Source: Ephydatia muelleri
Lineage: Eukaryota > Porifera > Demospongiae > Spongillida > Spongillidae
Assembly (NCBI GenBank): GCA_013339895.1
Contig: JABACO010000005.1
Coordinates: 13,388,805 to 13,452,804, forward strand
Direction of reading: 5' to 3'
DNA length: 64,000 nt
Below are positions 13,901-24,200 of the stretch, piece by piece; position 1 is the first letter of the stretch; every line of letters starts with the position of its first letter. A program made the translations under genes and the position numbers. Below the pieces are notes generated by a model. That model saw only the letters and a list, made by a program, of their open reading frames with translations, was not told the DNA's origin and did not search any database.

Positions 13901-16898
13901 CACACACACTCCCTGGACCCACACACACATACGCACGACATAAATGTGTGTACAAGTGCAATAATGCACTACACTACACCTCTGTACCTTCACACACCAC
14001 TCCTGCATCTGTATAATGCCCACAGTAGCTGATGCTCCATCCATTGAAGGGACATTGGTCCAGGGATGACTCTGTGCCTGTGCAGGTTACACCATCCATC
14101 CAGATGGGTCCCGTGCCTTCGCCAAATACTGCTCTTATGAATGGTATGGCTGTTCCATTGTATCCCAGCTGTCTGCACACCACCTGGGTCCATGCACAGA
14201 AGAGTATGCACATGTGTTATACTGTACCATCCAACCAAAGCTATACTATTCCTTGCATTGTACAAGCTACATTTTTATAATTTGCTTTTTATTGTCCCCC
14301 ATCTCTCCCTCACTCATCTCTTTCCCTCTCCTTTCCGTCTCCTCTCTCCTCTTCCTCCTTCTGATTTTTATCTCCCTCCCCTCCTCCTCCATCTGTCCCT
14401 CCCTCCCTTCCTTACAGTGGCATCATTGATGTCCCAGTAGTTACCACACACTGTACCCCACACTCCATAGAACTGCACTTCCACACGACCACCATTAGGA
14501 GTGGAGCCTCCCACCAGACGTAGAGGAACAACTGGCTGCACAGAGTCTGAATAGTGAGGAGGGGGGAGGAGGGGGATGACAGGAAGAAGAAACAGGGATA
14601 TTTTCATGTACAATATATGTCTATGCTACATGTATTTGATTGGCTATCAATACATGTGTACATACATGTACATGTAAGACACCCCTCCTGGTAAGACTGG
14701 CTCAGAGTGAGTGACTACAGTGGCCAGGAGAACAGCAAGAGGAGCAGGTTTGTATGTGTACACATGACACATGCATCGTGCACACCTCTCAGACCTTGTA
14801 GGAGACATGAGTTCTGCTTGGAATACATTTAGTACACATGGAGGGCTTTCCTGCACACACAACTTGTCCCACCTCAATGTTTCCACCACCTCCTTCCCTC
14901 TCCATGCCTATAACACATAATAAATACATGTACTTGTGTACTGCATGTACATTAAATTGTAGCCCATTTTATCCCATCTTCCCTTCCCCCTCACACACAC
15001 TAACTCACACACTGTACCCACTCTCACTGTAAAAGCACATACATGTACATGTACAGTGCACATGCACGCAATGTTCAAATAGAATATAGCACACATGTAT
15101 ACCATATACACACACTCACTGTACATAGGCACCTCCTACCTTCACACACCACTCCTGCATCTTCACCATGCCAACAGTAGCTGACGCCCCATCCATTGAA
15201 GGGACATTGGTCCAAGGATGACTCTGAGCCTGTGCAGGTCACACCATCCATCCAGATGGGTCCCGTGCCTTGGCCAAACACTGCATTTGTTAAAGGTATA
15301 GCTGTTCCATTGTATCCCAGCTGTCTGCACACCACCTGGGTCCATGCACAGAAGAGTATGCACATGTGTTGTACTGTACCACCCAACCACCTTTCATTGT
15401 ACAGGTACTTTGCTTTTATTCCTCTCCTATCTTTCATTCCTTCACTATCACTGTCGTGTAACTACTCGCTAGATTGACAGATGTATTTGGATTGTTTATT
15501 GGCATACAGCAATCACAGTTAACATCGTTCTACACACGCTCACTATCTCTATGCACATGCGCATCCATTACACATAATGAACTCACATCTAATGTTCATT
15601 CACTACAATCACAACCTTTCCTCTCTATATTTCTCACCTCTCTTGCTCCCTCCCTCCATATCTCCTTCCTTCTCCTTTTTTCCCTTGTTTCCCGATTTCT
15701 ATCTCCCTCCCTCATCCCTCCCCCTAACTCCTATCCTCCTTCCCTCCCCCTCCCTCCCTCCATATCCCACCCTCCATACCCCTCCCTCCTTCCTCCCTCC
15801 CTTCTCCCTCCCTCCTTCCTCCCTTCCTTCTCCCTCCCTCCTCCTCTCTTCCTTACAGTGGCATCATCGATGTCCCAGTAGTTATCACACACTGTACCCC
15901 ACACTCCATAGTACTGCACTTCCACACGACCACTGTTAGGGGTGGAGCCTCCCACCAGACGTAGAGGAGCAACTGGCTCCACAAGGTCTATAGAGAATGG
16001 GGGGGGGGGGGGAGGGATGGCAAAGAGAAGAAGCAGGGATAGTTACACAACAGTGCATGTAAATATGAGTAGCTCAATGCTAAAGTGCTGTTTTATCAGC
16101 TATCAATACATGTACTGTACATGTAAGACACCCCTCCTGGTAAGACTGGCTCAGAGTGAGTGACTACAGTGGCCAGGAGAACAGCAAGAGGAGCAGGTTT
16201 GTATGTGCACGCATGACACATGCATCGTGCACACCTCTCAGACCTTGTAGGAGACATGAGTTCTGCTTCGGAATACATTTAGTCTCACTGTCCACACACT
16301 ATGTACACACTCACACACTATGTACACAAGTACATACATGTACATGAACAGTGCACATGCACAACACATGACACACAACTACCATGTACACCCTACCTTG
16401 GCACACCACTCCCGCATCGTCACTATGCAAACAGTTGCTGATGCCCCATCCATTGAAGGGACATTGGTCCAGGGATAACTCTGAGCCAGCACATAACACA
16501 TCATCCATCCAGATGGGTCCCATGCCTTGGCCAAACACTGCATTTGTGAAAGGTATAGCTGTTCCATTGTATCCCAGCTGTCTGCACACCACCTGGTCCA
16601 TGCACAGAAGAGTATGCACTTGTATCCTTGTAGTTTTATAGTACATCCATCATGATACGTCACTGTTTATTCATCCATCTCCATTCCGTATCTCCAGCCC
16701 TTTCCCCTCTCTGTATGTTCTACTCTCACTCTCCCATCCTCCCTCTACCTCCCTCCCCCTCACTTACAGTGGCATCATTGATGTCCCAGTAGTTATCACA
16801 CACTGTACCCCACACTCCATAGTACTGCACTTCCACACGACCACTGCTAGGGGTGGAGCCTCCCACCAGACGTAGAGGAGCAACTGGCTGTACAAAGT
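1390..16898 (-). CDS. Multi-SRCR protein, array of seven SRCR modules (ends unresolved)
   Basis: Seven scavenger receptor cysteine-rich domains lie in one orientation. Every module is a 131-nt exon (43 full codons plus 2 nt; Cys at WGTVC) followed by a 196-nt exon starting [10 protein letters not shown] and ending DAGVVCQ, 109 residues in total. The intron inside a module is phase 0 and the junction between modules is phase 1, so module can splice to module in frame; all fourteen borders have AG acceptors and GT donors. Six Cys per domain and two exons per domain match group A SRCR domains (family knowledge). Protein order is module 7 (16.9 kb) to module 1 (1.4 kb). Signal peptide, first exon and last exon are not assigned; hydrophobic leader-like segments occur between modules. 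Likely role, by inference: extracellular recognition or adhesion, as for other invertebrate SRCR proteins. It could instead be several smaller genes. Confidence 0.8.
2390..2956 (-). CDS. SRCR module 2 (exons 2826-2956 and 2390-2585)
   Basis: Same 131 + 196 nt structure. It is the most divergent second half: [27 protein letters not shown]; the N-glycosylation sequon at the third Cys is lost. All six Cys are kept. Confidence 0.85.
3108..3190 (-). other. Leader-like hydrophobic segment repeated between SRCR modules
   Basis: On the minus strand an ATG opens [20 protein letters not shown], which has the look of a signal peptide. Related copies lie at about 2130-2180, 7562-7650, 14697-14790 and 16143-16232, where a 2-nt difference inside the Leu run moves the hydrophobic frame to a different upstream ATG. 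The frame ends at a GT with phase 0, which does not fit the phase-1 acceptor of the SRCR exons, so its use as a first exon is unproven; it may only be intron sequence duplicated with the modules. Confidence 0.4.
3330..4980 (-). mobile_element. Decayed Ty3/gypsy-type retrotransposon pol remnant
   Basis: Minus-strand fragments resemble gypsy pol in the right order. Near 4980-4800 there is a reverse transcriptase block ([21 protein letters not shown]), near 4630-4450 the segment with [12 protein letters not shown] and FLGM, and further down about 4200-4100 an RNase H-like HKPLGPLL. Stops and frame changes interrupt every frame, so it is dead. Both LTRs are missing or unrecognised. Family assignment is from motif recognition only. 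Confidence 0.7.
5039..5293. mobile_element. Foldback (MITE-like) element, 255-bp near-perfect palindrome
   Basis: The left half starts GGGACAGTTTCCGCG and the right half ends with its reverse complement; about 120-bp arms pair almost throughout around a loop near 5160-5170. The flanks are ATAT on both sides, consistent with a short AT target duplication. No coding capacity. This is the structure expected of a non-autonomous foldback DNA transposon. Confidence 0.75.
5598..6740. repeat. Compound microsatellite (CATA)n / (TGCA)n / (CACA, CACGTA)n
   Basis: About 1.1 kb of simple sequence. It starts as CATA repeats, contains a TGCA block around 5740-5795 (self-complementary every four bases), returns to CATA with single-base interruptions, then drifts into CACACATA and finally regular ACACACACGTACAT units (about 6480-6740). 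Long open frames of Tyr/Ile/His/Thr or Met/Tyr/Val/Cys repeats across it are artefacts. It abuts SRCR module 3. Confidence 0.95.
6747..7312 (-). CDS. SRCR module 3 (exons 7182-7312 and 6747-6942)
   Basis: Standard exon pair. The first exon ends DINDAKV rather than DINDATV and uses donor GTAAGA. The second exon has [12 protein letters not shown] and ends VVCGG, so the residue before the module junction is Gly where others have Gln or Glu. The compound microsatellite begins within about 10 bp of its 3' donor. Confidence 0.85.
7864..8420 (-). CDS. SRCR module 4 (exons 8290-8420 and 7864-8059)
   Basis: Standard exon pair with [11 protein letters not shown] at the start, [13 protein letters not shown] in the first half and [12 protein letters not shown] plus [12 protein letters not shown] in the second. 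The second half is almost identical to those of modules 5 and 6, which lie more than 5 kb away across an insertion-rich stretch. Confidence 0.85.
9592..9650 (+). repeat. Half-copy of the TAGTCTCGTACCCAGACCC foldback family
   Basis: This stretch matches the left arm of the hairpin element at 58068-58181 (TAGTCTCGTACCCAGACCC, then GCAGCTGCGGATGGATTACA) with a short insertion. The second arm is absent. It is a solo arm or truncated copy of a dispersed repeat. Confidence 0.75.
10080..11750 (+). pseudogene. Decayed hAT-family transposase
   Basis: Plus-strand fragments in order recall hAT-type transposases: [11 protein letters not shown] and [15 protein letters not shown] near 10410-10520, SGCNCHI-type cysteine segment near 10570, [11 protein letters not shown] near 10655, a [15 protein letters not shown] segment near 10980, and a C-terminal dimerisation-like [14 protein letters not shown] near 11560. 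Stop codons and frame changes occur throughout, so no functional protein is made. The long minus-strand open frame over 11484-12149 is its antisense shadow. Confidence 0.65.
13988..14546 (-). CDS. SRCR module 5 (exons 14416-14546 and 13988-14183)
   Basis: Standard exon pair. First half has [15 protein letters not shown]; the second has [16 protein letters not shown] and [19 protein letters not shown]. All six Cys are present. A leader-like hydrophobic segment lies upstream at about 14697-14790. Confidence 0.85.
15140..15987 (-). CDS. SRCR module 6 (exons 15857-15987 and 15140-15335)
   Basis: Standard exon pair separated by an unusually long intron (15336-15856) with a long pyrimidine tract on the plus strand. 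First half has [11 protein letters not shown] and WDIDDATV; second has [12 protein letters not shown] and ends VVCEG. Splice borders keep phase 0 inside and phase 1 outside. Confidence 0.85.
16397..16898 (-). CDS. SRCR module 7 (exons 16768-16898 and 16397-16592)
   Basis: Most 5' module seen on the minus strand. First half has [11 protein letters not shown]; second has [14 protein letters not shown] and [12 protein letters not shown]. Its inner intron is the shortest of the array (175 bp). Its acceptor is phase 1, so an upstream exon ending one base into a codon must exist; none is recognisable between 16.9 and 17.9 kb. Confidence 0.85.
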
Positions 16899-17146
16899 CT
16901 GAATGGAGGAGAGGGATAGCAGGAAGAATTTACATGTACAGCGCATGTAATAAAGCAGCTGGATGCTAAATAACTGTCCACTCACTGTAGGATATGATCA
17001 CTGTTCATACTGTATAGTGTGCATACAGTGAGTACAGTGAGTGTGTATGGGCAGTACTATAAGTGTATGTGTTGTGTACACTATTTGTATGCATTGAGTG
17101 AGCATATGGTTCAACACTCATTGTAAGCATTCAACACACACATGCA

Positions 17147-17189
<43 letters not shown>

Positions 17190-17944
17190 AACTCAAAGCC
17201 ATGCAAGAGGAGTTGAGCTTATTTTAAAAATGTAATTGGGACTTGTTCTACAGCATGTATATGAAGCTATGCCAGAAAACATGCAGCTTGTTGAATAATG
17301 GACAGAATAGAGAGAACAAGTGACAGGTTTTGGTACATTGCAGTGCATGCGATATATTTATTGTGCTGTTAATTAATCCACATTGTTATAGTATTCGACA
17401 AATCAATGTGACTGACAATTCAATTTATAAGCAATCGAGTTTTTAATATTATTATAATAATGTTAGAGTGGATATATCACGATGCAAAAACTTCTTTCAG
17501 AATTCAGAGGAGCCATATGGCAAGCTAGATGAACTTATAGAATCGTTTACAAGGAGAAATACGTGCACAGCTTTTTCCTTTCATCTGCAACATTTTTTTT
17601 TTGGCAATGCTACATATATCGCAGTATAGTTTGGCATAACGTGACTGGTCGTAATACTGACTAGTGTATATCTCTTCCACTAGTCTCAGCTTCAGACCTA
17701 ATAATGTGTCACAGAAATGGGTGTAATTCCACACATGCATTGCCATGACGTATTTGGGTCTGGGGCCAAGCATTGAACAGGAGTGATAAAGTACAAATCG
17801 GACCATAGGAGTGTAGGTGGAACATGACAAGCAATAAGATGTCAAAAACAAGATTCATGTATAATTTTGCAGCAGAAAGAAAGGGTACATAAAAGCTGCA
17901 TGCAGGGATGCTGAACCGGTAGAGGTAGGAGTAATGTAGATGCC
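16899..17944. other. Spacer with CA repeat; possible minus-strand ORF
   Basis: Contains tandem GTGAGTACAGTGAGTGTGTATG-like sequence around 17020-17100, a CA repeat at about 17147-17187 and AT-rich DNA. A minus-strand open frame near 17525-17851 includes a coding-looking stretch (GLKLRLVEEIYTSQYYDQSR) but matches nothing I recognise and has no clear splice context. Confidence 0.35.
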
Positions 17945-20462
17945 TTATAATTGCATCACAAGTTTACCAGTGATAAAAGAGGCATCAAATCCTCTTCTGT
18001 TCCCACTGTTTGTTGAGTTGATTTGCAGTGACACCCAAAGAGAAGCTCCGGTGCTTGGTGCAAAATACAAAAGGCTGGTGTTACCCAGGTCTCCTGTGTG
18101 TGAAGGAGGCATCAACTGGGGCTCAAATAGATCAAGTATGGTTACCAGTCAGTGTGGTAAGAAGATTGCTACCACTGCATGAAGGCTGGCTGCAGACCTT
18201 CAGAGTGTCAGATGGGGCTTCCAGGTTCACAAAGGTCACATTGAGTTGGACTTGCCCTGTTTTTACTCCTGTGATAGTCCACAAACAGGAGATCTTTCCA
18301 GGATAAGGGTCAGGGGAGTTGGGAGAAGAGATGTAGCCTTTGCCTAGAGCATTGAAGACACCACCACAGGACCCTACATGAGATTAAACAACCATGTTGC
18401 ACAATTATGCAGTACATGCACCAATCATCATGCACGTACCTGGTGTGTACAATAACTTGTTGGGAGTGACGTTCCTGTACTGTACGGGTAGGACCGAAAA
18501 ATCGATTGCTCCTACGGTTGCTGTTGCGACTAACTTTGCCGTCAGAGCAGCGGGAGTTAGAGATGGCTCTCGTTGGAGAAGCATCGCTGCTACTCCGGAC
18601 ACGATGGGCGTAGCCATGCTAGTGCCGCTGAGATACTTGGAACAATTATTGCACGTGTAGTCAGCCCCGAGAACGCTCTGTCCCGGAGATAGTATGGTCA
18701 CGCACGAGCCGTAGTTAGAGTAAACGTACAGACCATCGCCACTCCTCGTGCCTCCCACCGTGATGGCGTACGGAGAGCTGGCGGGACTTTGGCTACATGC
18801 GTCCGACCAATCATTTCCTGCGGACACTATCACTGGAATACCTAAAGAGTACAAATTTCTCACAGCATCGTTTATGGCTTGAAAGTAGCCTCCTCCCAGC
18901 GACATGGATACGATCGCTTTTCTTCCTCTCTGAGGTACGGTGCGAGCTACGTAGTCAAGTGCATCCAGGACAACGCTGTACGGAGCCCTACCGTGACAGT
19001 CGAGCACACGAAGGCTCAACAGGGCGACTCCTTTTGCAGAGCCGTACGTTTTCCCGCCGCACAAGCTGGCGACGTGGGTACCATGTCCATCGCAATCAAG
19101 ACCTCTTCTCTGATCACTACTGTTCAGGTTAAGATAAGCATCCACGGCATCGTATCCAGCGTATATTGCTCTGTTCTCGAACTCTTCGTGATAGTAGTTT
19201 ATTCCGGTGTCAACTATGTACACATCCACACCGGCGCCCGTCGCTACGGGTTGGTAGAAATAGTTTGGAGTTCGGGGCCTCTGGTCGATTCGATCCAGAT
19301 GCCAAGGGATCTGCCCGCTCTGTGTACCGTAAGCCATGTGTTCTTCTTCGATGTAGTCCACTTCGGGCCAGCGACGCAGCTGGAAGACGATTAGGACATT
19401 GTAACTTCTACAATTATATTAATAGTAAGTCACTTACTTAATACCCATTATTGTGTGACCAGGTCACCAGGGATAGGAAACGCTCACGGCATAATTCTTT
19501 ATCCAGTCTATGTGATACCATAAACTAATATTTATAACCCTACCATGTCCTATTAACCTGTTCAACACATGCAACACTTCGTAATGGTGCTGCCATATCA
19601 CAACGCTTAGATGCCTTTCATTGCATGCATCAGTATCACTGATTTGTACTCAAGCTCTGTTAAATAGATCACCGGAAGTGCCATCAGTTATCGGTAAGTT
19701 CGCTACATTATCCGGCCTGCACAAGCTTTACATGTACCCTCGATATTATCCGGTCGTCGGTCAATTATAAAATTAAATTATTGCTATATAATCACAATCA
19801 ACATGTAGGCTAGGGTTGTGAAAAAGAAAACGTTTCTTACATTAGTACATTTGTTTTTTTTAGGTTTGCGACAAATAAACTCCGCAGGTCTGAGAAGCTT
19901 ATTTGTCGCATAGAGTATGTTCAGAGCGGCATAGCCGCATAGATAAGACACTGGGGATCCGACTCTTGAACCGTTAGTCGGGTCGGGTCCCCAGACTAGT
20001 ATATATGATGCACGACCCTAAAGTGACACGCGCAAATCCGTTTCGAGCTTCGGTAGGCCTATGTCGTTACATAAATACATAATTACTCACGCTGCGAGCA
20101 TGCTATATTGCGGTGTTCTTACAAACTTGCAAAACGAGTGCTTCCACACCATTAATTGAGGGCACGCACATGTACTGTATACTGCAATAATGATGACTAA
20201 CCATTTCAATACTATACGGAGAGAGTTGCAAGGTGAACGCCTTTGCCACTGTCTCCACGTATCTGTGGACTCTGTTGTCGTTAGCATATTGCGACGCCTT
20301 TGACAGAAGACGTTGCAGCGTCTCCGTCGTTGTGTTCCTTCTTAGTACGACCACGTAGTTCCCCGTCGTGACTGCAGTCGGAGCTGCCCTGAGGACGGGT
20401 CGACGGCTTTCCACCACGCACGTCGCGGCTGCCAACAAGCAAACGATCCACAGCGCCTGCAT
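17945..20462 (-). CDS. Secreted proteinase K-type subtilisin (S8A) with C-terminal CUB domain
   Basis: Four exons join in frame: 20202-20462, 18440-19379, 18146-18373 and 17945-18093, giving 525 residues. Residues 1-19 are a signal peptide (MQALWIVCLLAAATCVVESR). About 35-100 form an I9 inhibitor propeptide (NYVVVLRRN, then PEVDYIEEEH after the splice). The S8 catalytic domain follows with Asp in YIVDTGIN, His in DGHGTHVASL, the oxyanion region SAGNDWSDACSQSP and Ser in LSGTSMATP, so the triad is complete. The last about 115 residues, from SCGGVFNALGKGYISSPNSP to RRGFDASF, form a CUB domain split over two exons. The predicted product is an extracellular serine endopeptidase made as a zymogen, with CUB probably binding a partner or matrix. 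The intron after the propeptide is 822 bp. Confidence 0.9.
19850..19925. repeat. Small inverted repeat in the subtilisin intron
   Basis: TTTGCGACAAATAA and CTTATTTGTCGCA pair as inverted arms of about 13 bp around a 22-bp loop. It lies inside the 822-bp intron of the protease gene. It may be a small transposon scar; nothing else supports a function. Confidence 0.4.
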
Positions 20463-21299
20463 TTAATCACTGAACTGACTATAATACAGAGCGGATCAAG
20501 ATTTAAAATGAATAATTGTGCATAAATGTGGGAGGGGCCGCCTACTGAACAGCTAGAGAGAGCGCTGTAAAGCTTCCCCGTTGAGGTATGGGCGGAGTCC
20601 CAGGAACTCGCTTTTCACGTGCAATCGAGCTATAGGTGCATGCCAAAACTATGCTTTTCGAGTAACACCTTTTCCAATACATTGAGCGACATTTAGTTCA
20701 AATTGAATGGAATATTAAATCAGAAACTAATTACTTCTTCACGACTAGGATGATATGCACGGCATGTCTACAAGAATGATTCAGAGACTAGCTGCATGAT
20801 GGAATTCCAAAAAGCACACTGGGATGTATATGGATATGTGCATGTATGCATGTTGTGGTGGCAGTGGCATACGCCGTATGAATGTCATGAGCACGCATCT
20901 TAAGCTCTTTTGGAAAACACGTTAGTTAAAATAGTCGCAATCACTCTGTTTGCACGCTTCATTATCGTGCTTGCACAGAGGATCATGGTAATATGTAATT
21001 CATTAAGCGCTGACGTAATGAAACACGCATTAACGCGTCTGCCCTCCCCACAGTCACATAAAACTACACGCCATAAATCGAGAACATTTACACTGTACAG
21101 AGAATTCAAATAGTGATAAAGGCTTGAAATGAATTGCAAACTAATACACATGACTGTAGATGGGGAACATAGAATATGATATGTTTACAGTCTGTTCCAA
21201 CAGTCAGCAATGAAGGCATAGAGCTAGCCAGCTACCTCCTGGCCTTCCTATAAAGGCATCAGTAGGGTCATGCATATGACAACAGAATCATGTGGATAC
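20463..21299. other. Intergenic, no gene seen
   Basis: Upstream region of the subtilisin gene and downstream region of the LRRC9-like gene. No exon, RNA gene or repeat of note is supported. The missing last exon of the LRRC9-like gene may be within it. Confidence 0.4.
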
Positions 21300-24200
21300 C
21301 TTTTTTCATGGACTGCCTTGGTTTCATATGGTTTCCAGTGTTGGGCCATCATTGGCAGCTGAGTTTGGCCTAGAGGAATATTCATGACCTGGGGACCAGA
21401 GGGGGAATTATATTGTCCCCTCCCAGCTTTGCCCACCAACAATAATTCATGGCCTGTGCACCACCTGCCCCAACCACCAACAGCAATTAATGGCCTGTGT
21501 GTACCTGAAGATGACCCTGCACTCCCCAGCCCCACCCACCAACAGTAATTCATGGCCTGTGCACCATAAGATGAACCTGCCCCACCCACCAACAGCAATA
21601 AATGGCCTGTGTGTGTACCTGAAGATGACCCTGCACTCCCCAGCCCCACCCACAAGCAGCAATTAATGGCCTGTGTACCACAAGATTCATGAACCTGATG
21701 ATGGCCACTTCCAAATCATATAGAAATGTTCATGGCGTGAGGATTATGCTGACAAAAAAGTTGTTTTTTTTTTAATGCTGTTACTACTAGGAACTGATGG
21801 TTAGTGAGTCCATATATCCTCCTCCCCCTATTCTGCTTAACCCCTTAACCACTCCCCCTTGTGCCTCTAGGGTACGTACACCGACCTTCAGTTGGGGAGG
21901 AACAGCTGCAGCCATAGATGGAGGCTGGACCACCTCCAGCTCCTCCTAAAGGAAAGGAAGGGGAAGAGGGAGTAGGTCACATGGGCCATCGACCAATGGG
22001 ATTCTTTGCTGACCTGCTGATCCTGTAGTGAGGCCTGTGCAGCTTGCCTTTCCTCTGGTGTGATGGTGACCCCATCAAGGGAGAGGAGGGAGGGGAGGGT
22101 GGTGATGAGGAATGACCTGTGCTGGAGACGACGAGACACCTGCATTTCAAAGGGATTGAAAGTGGGAAGGGAGGGATAAGTGGGTGTGGCAAACCATGGA
22201 AGCAAAGACAGCATGCATAGCTAGTACCCAGCTAGAAGTGCGCCTGCTGCTGTGTATACACTGTGGTGTATGGGCATTTGGAAACATGAGGTGAGGCATT
22301 ACCGGATTGCTGATGAGGGACAGTTCCATCACCTGGGGAAGATCACACAACTTCTCCACCTCACCAAAGTCCTAGATGGAAGTAAAAGGATAGGATTAGA
22401 GGTGAGAACCACACATGCACACACACTTACATGCATGCACACACATGCACAATCACACACACATAAACTGTACACACACTCTCATACACATGCACTCATA
22501 CATACATGCACATACATTAACACTCACATTTATATATACACACACACATCCACACCTGTATTCTGTTCATTCCAATGTACAGACGCTCAAGGTTCACAAA
22601 TGATGAGAAATTACAGAGCTCCTTCAATCTGGGAGAGTTCAACTCATGTGACTATCACACAACCTGTGGCACCTATAATGTGACCATCATGTGATTTGGC
22701 TCACCGGTTCTCCTCGATGTGGAGCTCTCTAAGACTTCTCAGGGACAACAGAGAGCTGTTCTCCAGGGTCTGGAGTAAGAGGCGTGGCTCGTAACAAGGG
22801 CAGTGCTCATGTAGGTAGCACCTACTTTTATCTTGTTTCGATCAAGCACCAGTTCTGTCAATGACTTCATTCCATCCAGACCCTCCACCAGCACTATCTC
22901 ATTCCCTGTTCCCAACACGAGCACATCACCACTGGACACTACACCCATACCCCTGCACACTTTACACCCTCACCTCTTGCACACTTCACACTCTCACCTC
23001 TGCACACTTCACACTCTCACCTCTGCACACACACACGCACACACGCACACACGCACACACACACGCACACACACACGCACACACACACACACACGCACAC
23101 ACGCACACACACACACATGCACAAACACACGCACACACGCACACACACACACACACACATGCACACACACACACACCTTGTAAGAACAGAGCCTTCAGTG
23201 AGACTAGTTTGTTGAGTTGGAGTGGAATGAGGTCATTGATGCCATTGTATCTTTGGAAATGGGAGGGAGGAAGAGTGTGGAGGTGGAGTGTGTGGGAGTG
23301 GCATACTTACGCCAGATGGAGCACTTCGAGGCTTCGGAGCACCCCCTCTGCTGGAGGCTGCCCAGATGGAAGGTCACGTGACCTGATCATCACCTCCACA
23401 CGATTGTGGTTCAGACACAGGACCTATAAAGGGAGGAGAGGAGGGAGGGTTGGAGGGGAGGTGTGTGGAACAAACAATGCTAGAATAAGCTGCAAGCTCC
23501 ACCCATAGCTCCTCCCACCTTCAGCTGATTTAGATAGATCAGTCCACTGAAGGAGGTAAGAGAATTGCTCTCCAAGTTAAGGCTGTTGAGAATGGTGTAC
23601 ACGTAAAGTGACCTGGCCACACCCTCATAGCTACTGTACCTGAGAAGGTTACTGAAGCTATCCACTGGCGAGAGATCCACATGTTTCAATGAGCAGTTTG
23701 GAAAGTCCATTTTTTTGAGAGATGAGAATGGAACATTATTGAGCTGTTCTAGGACCATGTCTTGGTTCAGCCTGTGGGGTGAGTGGGGTGAAGGAGGGAT
23801 CAGCAGCGGAGTATCAATGGGTTGTGGTTAGCACATACCGCCCTCCCAGCTTCTCCTTGGCCGCAGCTATCTCATCCGACTCCTGGAGAAGAACGAATTA
23901 TTGCATCATCATGCACTTGTCCCCAGGCCATTGAGGGAGTATCTGTACTCACGATGGCCTCTCCATCCAGGGCCTTCAGTGTCGTCAGATGGTAGATCAC
24001 AAACAGTCTTGTTGCCTGCTGTGTCTGACCAATGGGGTTTGAGGATATGTCCAGCACAGAGAGCTGGGATAGGGACTTGAGGTGGAACAACTCCCGTGTG
24101 CTGTCCAACATGTTACTGCTCAGGTACAGCTCTGTAACAGCTTGCAGGTGCTGGGGTGAGCAGTATGTAAAAGGGAGGGACAGTGGGTGTGGATTGTGGG

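Larger units (their letters stand above)
8421..13987. other. Large SRCR-free interruption with transposon debris
   Basis: No intact gene is visible between SRCR modules 4 and 5. The stretch holds half of a foldback repeat (9592-9650), a decayed hAT-type transposase (about 10.08-11.75 kb) and otherwise unremarkable AT-rich DNA. At about 13750 a fragment of the leader-like inter-module repeat (CCTGGTAAGACTGG) is seen without an accompanying SRCR exon pair, suggesting a lost or broken module. Confidence 0.5.

Noticed and set aside
1390..16898. Seven separate single-SRCR genes, each with its own signal exon
   Set aside because: Not excluded, but module borders are phase 1-1 and splice directly to one another, while the leader-like segments end in the wrong phase; a multi-domain gene is simpler.
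20087..20201. An extra subtilisin exon between propeptide and catalytic domain
   Set aside because: The frame there has no fitting phase, and exon 20202-20462 joins directly and in frame to 18440-19379, giving the usual propeptide end.
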